Part shown: positions 58,158-64,000 of the stretch, in pieces
How the letters are laid out: each line of letters starts with the position of its first letter
Position numbering within the stretch: position 1 is the stretch's first letter
From: Clostridium sp. 'deep sea'
GTDB lineage: Bacteria; Bacillota; UBA994; PWPR01
DNA: 64,000 bases
Direction of reading: 5' to 3'
Assembly: GCF_014931565.1 (NCBI RefSeq)
Contig: NZ_CP063353.1
Coordinates: 3,410,001-3,474,000, forward strand
The notes under the pieces: generated by a model
Databases searched by the model: none
The model's input: the letters and a program-made list of their open reading frames with translations, nothing else
What the model was told of the DNA's origin: nothing
Made by a program: the position numbers and the translations under genes

Positions 58158-60539
58158 ATGATAAATAATAAAATTAAAATTTCTGTTGGTGATTTTGTGC
58201 AATTTGCCTTTAAGTCTGGTGATATAAAATCAGTATTTTTAAGCAACAATAGAGCCGTAGATGGCATTAAAGCCCATCAAAAAATTCAAAAAAGATTTAA
58301 AAATGAGTATATAAATTTTGAGTCGGAGATAACCATTAAACATGAATTTACAATAGAAAACACTAATATCGAGTTAAATGGCAGAATTGATGGAATTTTT
58401 AAAGATAACATACCTACTATAACTGAGATTAAATCTGTGGCAATAGATTTAGCCGAAATAACAGAAGACTATAGTTTATTACACTGGGCGCAGTGCAAAG
58501 TTTATGCCCTAATGTATGCTTTGCAAAATGACTTAAACCAAATAATAGTTCAATTAACTTATGTAGAGTTAAATAATTATGAAACAAAACAGTTCAATAA
58601 ACAATACGAGGTAAGCGAGCTACGAGAGTTTGTAGGAAAAGCGCTAGAGAGTTACTTAGTGTTTGCTAAGCTGCAACTGGAGTATAACTGTCTAAAAGAA
58701 CAAAGCATTAAGCAGTTGGTTTTTCCGTTTGGCTCATATCGTAAAGGGCAAAAAAAACTAGTTAGTAGTGTTTATAAAGTTATTCTTATGCAAGAAAAAC
58801 TCTTTGTACGTGCCCCAACAGGTATTGGTAAAACAATGGCAACTATTTTTCCTGCGGTTAAATCACTGGCCAAACAAAATGGTAAGATATTTTATTTAAC
58901 GGCCAAAACAATAGGTAGAGATGTTGCTGAAAAGGCATTTTATTTACTTGAACAGCATGGGTTAGTTATGAGGCGAATTGTTATTACAGCTAAAGATAAA
59001 GTTTGTTTAAACTGTGAACGAAAATGCGATGCAGAGTATTGTAAGTATGCTAAAGGACACTTTGATAGAGTAAATGAGGCTTTATTGGCTTTACTAAAAT
59101 ACACCAATCACTATAATAGAGATGTTATACAGCAGTATGCTGAGCTTTTTACTGTATGTCCGTATGAATTAACGCTAGATTTATCACTATATTGCGATTG
59201 TATTATTTGTGATTATAACTATGCCTTTGACCCAAGCGCTGTTTTAAAGCGTTATTTTGTTGAAGGAAATGGCTGGTTTTATGATGGAGACAATAACTAT
59301 ATATTTTTAATAGATGAGGCGCATAATTTAGTTGATAGAGCTCGCAGTATGTACTCAAGTTCAATATCAAAAAAAGCTATTTTAGAGCAAAAAAAGAAGC
59401 TAAAAGATAAAGATAAGTTTCTATATAAATACCTAAATAAAATGAACAAGCTGTTAATAGAACAGAGAAAAGTATGTGAAACTACAAGTACAATTGTTGA
59501 GCAGAATTATAACGAAGAGTTTGTGGATTTAGTGAGAGGTGTTATTCATAGAACCGAAAAAATTTTTGCGCAGTTAGTAGATTGGCAACATCTTGATGCA
59601 TTATTAGAGTTTTATTTTGACTGTTATGATTTTTTAAAGAAAATAGAGCTATATGATGAGCGTTATGTAACCATATATGAAAAAATACAAGACGAGCTTA
59701 TAATGAGATTGTTTTGCCTAGACCCCTCAAATAACCTTAAAAACTACCTTAATAATGCCAGCTCAGCTGTATTGTTTTCTGCTACCCTTACGCCTATAAA
59801 CTACTTTGTTAAAATATTAGGTGGTGATGAAAATAGTTATGGCTTGAGTCTAGCAGCTCCCTTTAATGCTAGTAATCTTTGTTTAGTAGTGAACCAAGGA
59901 ATATCCACAAAGTATCAAGATAGAGAGCACACTTATCAACAAGTTGTTAACACTATACACAGTGCTGTGAATAATAAAAAAGGAAACTATTTAGTATTCT
60001 TTCCTTCTTATAAATATATGTTAGACGTTTATGAATTATATATTCAACAAGTAAATGAAAGTATAGAGGTAATGGTGCAGGAGAGGTATCTTAACGAATA
60101 CGAAAAAGAAGAGTTTATAAATGCTTTTAATGAAAACCTAGAGCATAGCTTAGTTGCCTTTGTAGTTTTGGGGGGCATGTTTAGCGAAGGAATTGATTTA
60201 AAAGGCGAGAAGTTAAGTGGAGCTATTATTGTTGGTGTAGGGTTACCTTCACTGTGTTTAGAGCGCAACTTAATAAAGCAACATTTTGATAAAGAATATG
60301 GCACAGGATTTCAATACTCCTATATGTATCCTGGGATGAATAAAGTGCTGCAAGCAGCTGGCAGAGTGATAAGAACCAGTACCGACACAGGGATTGTTAT
60401 TTTAATAGATACCAGATTTGCCCATAATTATTACCAAAAACTATTTCCTCCAGAATGGAAATACGCTAGGTATGTAACAGATGGCTCAAACATAAAAAAA
60501 TTAGTTACTGATTTTTGGAATAGTAGTATTAAAGTTTAG
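58158..60539 (+). CDS. PD-(D/E)XK nuclease fused to DinG/XPD-type iron-sulfur helicase
   Basis: The first ~190 residues form a RecB/Cas4-type nuclease: NGRIDGIF (Asp), TEIKSV (E-x-K) and HWAQCKVYALMYAL (Gln). The rest is a superfamily-2 Fe-S helicase: Walker A APTGIGKTMAT (K about 225), four Cys in VCLNCERKCDAEYCKYAKG (about 282-297) to bind the cluster, DEAH box FLIDEAHNL (about D386), SATLTP, and motif VI QAAGRVIRTSTDTG. Such enzymes unwind DNA 5' to 3'. The fused nuclease suggests processing of damaged or invading DNA, although this architecture is known in Firmicutes. It is a single gene with ribosome binding site taggtgtgtaaa. Confidence 0.9.
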   Translation: MINNKIKISVGDFVQFAFKSGDIKSVFLSNNRAVDGIKAHQKIQKRFKNEYINFESEITIKHEFTIENTNIELNGRIDGIFKDNIPTITEIKSVAIDLAEITEDYSLLHWAQCKVYALMYALQNDLNQIIVQLTYVELNNYETKQFNKQYEVSELREFVGKALESYLVFAKLQLEYNCLKEQSIKQLVFPFGSYRKGQKKLVSSVYKVILMQEKLFVRAPTGIGKTMATIFPAVKSLAKQNGKIFYLTAKTIGRDVAEKAFYLLEQHGLVMRRIVITAKDKVCLNCERKCDAEYCKYAKGHFDRVNEALLALLKYTNHYNRDVIQQYAELFTVCPYELTLDLSLYCDCIICDYNYAFDPSAVLKRYFVEGNGWFYDGDNNYIFLIDEAHNLVDRARSMYSSSISKKAILEQKKKLKDKDKFLYKYLNKMNKLLIEQRKVCETTSTIVEQNYNEEFVDLVRGVIHRTEKIFAQLVDWQHLDALLEFYFDCYDFLKKIELYDERYVTIYEKIQDELIMRLFCLDPSNNLKNYLNNASSAVLFSATLTPINYFVKILGGDENSYGLSLAAPFNASNLCLVVNQGISTKYQDREHTYQQVVNTIHSAVNNKKGNYLVFFPSYKYMLDVYELYIQQVNESIEVMVQERYLNEYEKEEFINAFNENLEHSLVAFVVLGGMFSEGIDLKGEKLSGAIIVGVGLPSLCLERNLIKQHFDKEYGTGFQYSYMYPGMNKVLQAAGRVIRTSTDTGIVILIDTRFAHNYYQKLFPPEWKYARYVTDGSNIKKLVTDFWNSSIKV

Positions 60540-60810
60540 GATTGGTTTAGTTTTATAAGACCAAATTAATAACTTATTATATTATTGTGGACTTTAACTT
60601 GTTATTTTATAAAGAGGGCAAGCTATGTATTTTACAGGCTATTATCACTTTAGATAATATATGTTAATATTAAATGTAAAGTTATTTATAGCTAGTACAG
60701 CAAAAATGGTTATGTTTGTAGCTATGTTGTTTAGGTAAGGTCTTTTGCTTTTACACAATAGGTTTAAATGTTTAACATACTATAACTACAATTAAAATTA
60801 GGATAAAAAA

Positions 60811-61539
60811 ATGAACATAAAAGAAACAGATTTATATTTACCAATTTACAATTACTTTACCGAGCTTGGTTATAAAGTAGATGGTGAGGTAAAAACTTTA
60901 GATGTTACTGCTGTAAAAGATAATGAGTTAATTGTGATTGAACTTAAAAAATCCTTAAACATGAAGCTTTTAATACAAGGTGCCAAAAGACAACGTTTAA
61001 CAGACTTGGTTTACCTAGCTGTGCCTCGCCCTAAAAAAACCTACTACAGAGAATGGAAAGACAAGCTGTATTTAACCCGTAGACTCGAGCTGGGTGTAAT
61101 TGTGGTGTCTTTTACAGCTGAAAAACCCTTAGTTCAAGTAATTCACCACCCTAAGCCCTTTAACAGAAAACAAAGTAAGAGGTTATCTCAACGGAAAAAG
61201 AATAGTATTATCTGCGAAGTAAGTGGTAGAAACAATAACTATAATGTAGGTGGTAGCAAAGGCAAAAAATTAATGACTGCTTATAAAGAAAACTGCTTAC
61301 ATATCGCCTGCTGTTTAAAACAGCTTGGAGTTTTATCTCCAAAACAGCTCAGAAATATAGGGACCGGAAGTAAAACCTTGTCTATTCTTAATATGAATTT
61401 TTATGGCTGGTACACAAGAATTAAAAGGGGACAATATGAGCTAAGTGAGGCTGGTAGAGATGCCCTTAATCAATATAGTAGCTTAACAGAGTTTTATAAC
61501 AATAAAATACAACAAGAGCTAATTAACAAGGGAGAATAG
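60811..61539 (+). CDS. DUF2161 protein (PD-(D/E)XK-like)
   Basis: The 242-residue protein begins KETDLYLPIYNYFTELGYKVDGEV and continues with LDVTAVKDNELIVIELKKSLNMKLLIQGAKRQRLTDLVYLAVPRP spread over residues 28-73. The D..(E-L-K) and Q pattern is that of a restriction-like nuclease fold. The C-terminal half is basic, with a winged-helix-like part (LGVLSPKQLRNIG). DUF2161 has no assigned function. It lies four bases before the HisJ-like gene and is probably co-transcribed. The 271 bp upstream hold only a promoter-like AT-rich region. Confidence 0.82.
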   Translation: MNIKETDLYLPIYNYFTELGYKVDGEVKTLDVTAVKDNELIVIELKKSLNMKLLIQGAKRQRLTDLVYLAVPRPKKTYYREWKDKLYLTRRLELGVIVVSFTAEKPLVQVIHHPKPFNRKQSKRLSQRKKNSIICEVSGRNNNYNVGGSKGKKLMTAYKENCLHIACCLKQLGVLSPKQLRNIGTGSKTLSILNMNFYGWYTRIKRGQYELSEAGRDALNQYSSLTEFYNNKIQQELINKGE

Positions 61540-61543
61540 TAAT

Positions 61544-62182
61544 ATGAACAAAAAAGTAGTAAAAGATGGACATGTTCATAGCCCTATCTGCCCCCATGGC
61601 AGTAAAGATAGCTATGAAATGTATATAGAAAAAGCCTTAAAAATAGGACTACAAGAAATAACATTTACAGAACATTTTCTTGAAGGCTATGAAGAGTTTA
61701 CTAAGACCCTGTTAAATGAATATGGTTGTGAAGATGGTTTATTAGCTATTCATTTTTTAAAAATTAAGGGAGAGTTTTACTGCCTAGATGAGTCTCCACA
61801 AAGGTTTATGCAACTAGCTGATATGTTAGGAGGGGTAAGAGAGCTTTATGATAAGTATTTTGATACCATGCTGAAATCTATAAAAGTAAATTTAGGCCCT
61901 CATAAACCTAAAAGAATAGCACACCCAACATTAATTCGCATTTTTAATAAAAAGGTTCCTTACAATTATACTAACAAAACATTACTAGAAAAAGTAATGG
62001 TAGAGTTAAAACAACATAACTATGAAATAGACTATAATATGACAGGTTTACGTAAGCCTTATTGCGGAGAAACCTATCCAAGTGGCTTATTTTTAGAACT
62101 AGCAGATAAGTACACTATTCCTAAAGTATATGGATCTGATGCTCATTGTGTTGATCATTTAGGTATGGGTTATTATGAGTAA
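61544..62182 (+). CDS. HisJ-like histidinol-phosphatase (PHP domain), internally deleted
   Basis: The PHP motif at the N-terminus (DGHVHSPICPHGS, ITFTEHF) and the C-terminal FGSDAH-type motif (VYGSDAHCVDHLGMGY), plus IAHPTLIRIF, identify the HisJ family, which dephosphorylates histidinol phosphate. The protein has only 212 residues against about 260-270. By comparison with typical HisJ, roughly 45-55 residues are missing right after TEHF. That segment normally ends in a G-L-E-[VA]-D-Y motif with a metal-ligand Glu. The C-terminal ~20 residues are also absent. The frame is open, so it is either a diverged enzyme or a decaying gene. No other his genes are in the window. Confidence 0.75.
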   Translation: MNKKVVKDGHVHSPICPHGSKDSYEMYIEKALKIGLQEITFTEHFLEGYEEFTKTLLNEYGCEDGLLAIHFLKIKGEFYCLDESPQRFMQLADMLGGVRELYDKYFDTMLKSIKVNLGPHKPKRIAHPTLIRIFNKKVPYNYTNKTLLEKVMVELKQHNYEIDYNMTGLRKPYCGETYPSGLFLELADKYTIPKVYGSDAHCVDHLGMGYYE

Positions 62183-62389
62183 ATAAACTTATGTATTAAG
62201 TAATACGTGTCGTTTATGACAAGTATTCATTAGATTGGAGAATATATTATATCTACTCACATGAATCCTGTTTGAAAAACGATAAAACGATAAATGGGAA
62301 TGGATAACAACTAAAAATTTAAGACTAAAGCTAATCTGTAAAACCTTTCTATAATCTCTTACTATTAAAAAGTTTCATTCATACAAACC

Positions 62390-62432
62390 AAGGGCACAAA
62401 TAAATTTACTAAAATTTATTTGTGCCCTTTTT
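62390..62432. terminator. Strong perfect hairpin terminator
   Basis: Perfect 18-bp arms (62390-62407 and 62412-62429, beginning aagggcaca and ending tgtgccctt) with a four-base loop and flanking A/T runs. It lies 208 bp after the HisJ-like gene and 131 bp before the MATE gene; the sequence between 62183 and 62389 has no recognised gene. Confidence 0.8.
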
Positions 62433-62502
62433 GGAGTAGTTTTCAACCAAATGGAAGAGTATTTGCTTAGCATATATATTATAATGAACTCAATGTATAT
62501 AT

Positions 62503-62517
62503 TGATAATAATTATCA
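62503..62517 (+). promoter_or_regulatory. Consensus Fur-family box upstream of the MATE gene
   Basis: tgataataattatca matches TGATAAT-N-ATTATCA exactly and is embedded in a 17-bp perfect palindrome (62502-62518). A TATAAT (62478-62483) lies 20 bp upstream, so the box would overlap the transcript start. A further half-site (attatcaa) follows at about 62522-62530. Metal-dependent repression of the MATE gene is implied. Confidence 0.8.
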
Positions 62518-62560
62518 ATAAGATTATCAAACAGAATATACTTAATAGGAGTGTGAATAC

Positions 62561-63949
62561 ATGAACAATAAAGATAAGCAAAAGAAAATGATATTAAATA
62601 ATAACCTGTGGAAGGTAATGATTAATATATCATGGCCAGCTGTTATTGCAATGGTTTTATACGGGTTAAATACAGTATTTGATGCCATATTTGTAGGTAG
62701 ATTTGTAGGCGAATCTGCTTTAGCGGGTGTATCGCTGGCGTATCCCTTATCTCAATTAACCTTAGGTTTGGGTTCACTAATAGGTGTAGGTGCTGGTTCA
62801 GCTCTTAGTATTGCTCTAGGGGCAAACGATAAAGAAACTCAAAAAAAGCTATTAGGAAATGTAAATTATCTTAGCATTTTAGTTAGCATAGTTTATATTA
62901 TATTGGCTTTGTTATTCTCTAAATCGTTGGTTAGAGTAATGGGTGGAACAGGCGAAATATTAGCCTTAGGAAATGCCTATTTTAGAATTACCGTAATTGG
63001 TACCTTATTTTGGGTACATGGCTTAGCCGGAAACATGATTGTTCGTGCTGAGGGTAAAATGAAATCTGCCGCTGTTATAATGGGCTTTGGTTTAGTTGTA
63101 AATGTTATTGCCAACTATATCTTTATTGTAATTCTGGGCATGGGTGTAGAGGGTGCCGCTTGGGGTACAAATCTTGGTATGTTAGTTTATACAGTAGTAG
63201 GTTTATACTACTTTAAGAGGGGTAAAGCTTCCTTTGAAACTGATGCCTTTGCTATAAAAAAAGACAAAAAAGTTATAAAAGATATTTTATCTATGGGAAT
63301 CCCATCTCTTATTATGTCTGTAATGAGTATTATACAAGCCATAGTAGTATTTAATGCCATATCCAGAATAGGTACTACATACGACTTAGCTCTTTATGGG
63401 GCAATTTATAGAATCTTTACTTTGCTCTTAACTCCAGTTTTTGGACTTATGAGAGCTCTACAACCTGTTATAGGTATCAACTATGGAGCCAAAAAATACG
63501 GCAGGGTTATTAAGAGCTTTAAAATATTTGCAATTGGCGCTACTGTAATGATGTTACCATTTTGGCTTATTATTATGGCAGCCCCCAAAGCAGTACTGGG
63601 TTTAATGTTTACTTCACGAGTATTTGATGCTGCCTCGTTATTATACTTTAGGGTGCACATGATGCTCTTGCCAATACTACCAGTAATGTTTATGATGATG
63701 ACTTTTTATCCTGCAATTAATAAAGGTAAACCAGCAGCTATTATTGGTATTGCTCGTCAGCTAATATTTTATGTACCAGTAATGATGATATTGCCAAGAA
63801 TGTTTGGAATTCAGTGGGTTTATTATGGAACCTTTTTGATAGACTTTGTAATAATACTTGCAGTAATTGTATTAGTAAAAAAAGAGTTTAATAATTTAAG
63901 AAATTACAGTGTCAATACAGAGTTTTTGTGTGCTACAGATCCTAACTAG
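62561..63949 (+). CDS. MATE-family efflux protein
   Basis: The 462-residue multidrug/toxin extruder has twelve predicted helices in two halves. Typical segments are VMINISWPAVIAMVLYGLNTVFDAIFVGRFVGESALAGVSLAYPL at the start and GLMRALQPVIGINYGAKKYGRV in the second half. It exchanges Na+ or H+ for organic substrates. The ribosome binding site is aataggagtgtgaatac. The Fur-type box upstream suggests metal- or siderophore-linked use rather than general drug efflux; this is inference. Confidence 0.93.
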   Translation: MNNKDKQKKMILNNNLWKVMINISWPAVIAMVLYGLNTVFDAIFVGRFVGESALAGVSLAYPLSQLTLGLGSLIGVGAGSALSIALGANDKETQKKLLGNVNYLSILVSIVYIILALLFSKSLVRVMGGTGEILALGNAYFRITVIGTLFWVHGLAGNMIVRAEGKMKSAAVIMGFGLVVNVIANYIFIVILGMGVEGAAWGTNLGMLVYTVVGLYYFKRGKASFETDAFAIKKDKKVIKDILSMGIPSLIMSVMSIIQAIVVFNAISRIGTTYDLALYGAIYRIFTLLLTPVFGLMRALQPVIGINYGAKKYGRVIKSFKIFAIGATVMMLPFWLIIMAAPKAVLGLMFTSRVFDAASLLYFRVHMMLLPILPVMFMMMTFYPAINKGKPAAIIGIARQLIFYVPVMMILPRMFGIQWVYYGTFLIDFVIILAVIVLVKKEFNNLRNYSVNTEFLCATDPN

Positions 63950-63959
63950 TTTATTCTTT

Positions 63960-63987
63960 TGGAAATAATTTATTTTCGATTATTTCC
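63960..63987 (+). terminator. Possible terminator after the MATE gene
   Basis: Arms ggaaataat and attatttcc around a nine-base loop, 11 bp after the stop. The stem is AT-rich and a following T run is weak, so this is tentative. Confidence 0.45.
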
Positions 63988-64000
63988 TCCGCCTAAAACT

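Noticed and set aside
1-64000. CRISPR arrays, tRNA or rRNA genes, prophage
   Set aside because: No regularly spaced repeats, no cloverleaf-like GC-rich segments with tRNA motifs, no rRNA-like regions and no phage structural genes were seen.

Overview
The window is a gene-dense, AT-rich stretch of chromosome that fits an anaerobic, low-GC Firmicute, most likely of class Clostridia. The evidence is strong AGGAGG-type ribosome binding sites, short intergenic gaps with intrinsic terminators, PadR, BlaI/BlaR1, GyrI-like AraC and LytTR regulators, an SLH-domain surface protein, YqhQ (DUF1385), DegV, a MATE pump and the DUF6323/DUF6179 pair. No rRNA, tRNA, CRISPR array or phage module was seen. Genus cannot be assigned from the sequence alone.

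Layout. 1-2.4 kb is a mobile-DNA scar: the tail of an unknown gene, a 5'-truncated REP-associated (IS200-like) transposase between two palindromic REP-like elements, and an intact IS4-type insertion sequence sitting inside the second element with a 10-bp target duplication. 2.5-5 kb has a metallophosphatase, a small membrane protein and a frameshifted nucleotidyltransferase. 5.2-8.3 kb is a compact operon of a His-rich protein, a histidine kinase with a His-rich cytoplasmic head, an OmpR-type regulator and a Fur-family regulator: a candidate metal-sensing unit. 8.5-12.9 kb has DegV, a VTT-domain membrane protein, and a PadR operon encoding a HAAS-domain membrane protein and two accessory proteins. 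13.1-17.3 kb is a MarR-controlled pair of ABC half-transporters preceded by a consensus Fur box inside a perfect hairpin. 17.3-22.5 kb has an EreA/ChaN-like lipoprotein, a GH26-like glycosidase, two unknown proteins and an AraC/GyrI-like regulator that apparently starts at ATT.

22.6-27.1 kb is a BlaI/BlaR1-type system whose sensor domain is not a penicillin-binding domain; that domain is duplicated in the separate membrane-anchored protein next door. A YgjP-like metallohydrolase follows. 27.1-33.1 kb has a REP doublet, a D-Ala-D-Ala carboxypeptidase and a MarR-controlled heterodimeric ABC exporter. 33.9-39 kb has a two-component system followed by a solute-binding lipoprotein and a naturally fused MalF/MalG-like permease without a local ATPase. 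39-46.4 kb has a DUF2254 protein, a second OmpR-type two-component system, the DUF6323-DUF6179 pair and unknown proteins.

46.4-51.2 kb has an AgrC/AgrA-like pair divergent from a two-gene ABC transporter, a 31-codon membrane microprotein and yqhQ. 51.3-58 kb has two TetR loci with clear palindromes, two paralogous zinc-peptidase-like proteins (one secreted with SLH repeats) and a PAF-acetylhydrolase-like esterase. 58.1-64 kb has a nuclease-helicase fusion of the DinG/XPD type, a DUF2161 protein, a HisJ-like phosphatase with an internal deletion, and a MATE pump behind a second exact Fur box.

Much of the window is signal transduction and envelope transport: four two-component systems, several one-component repressors with readable operators, and five ABC transport loci. 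The most unusual assemblies are the His-rich two-component/Fur operon, the BlaR1-like receptor with a free-standing copy of its sensor domain, and the fused permease without an ATPase.
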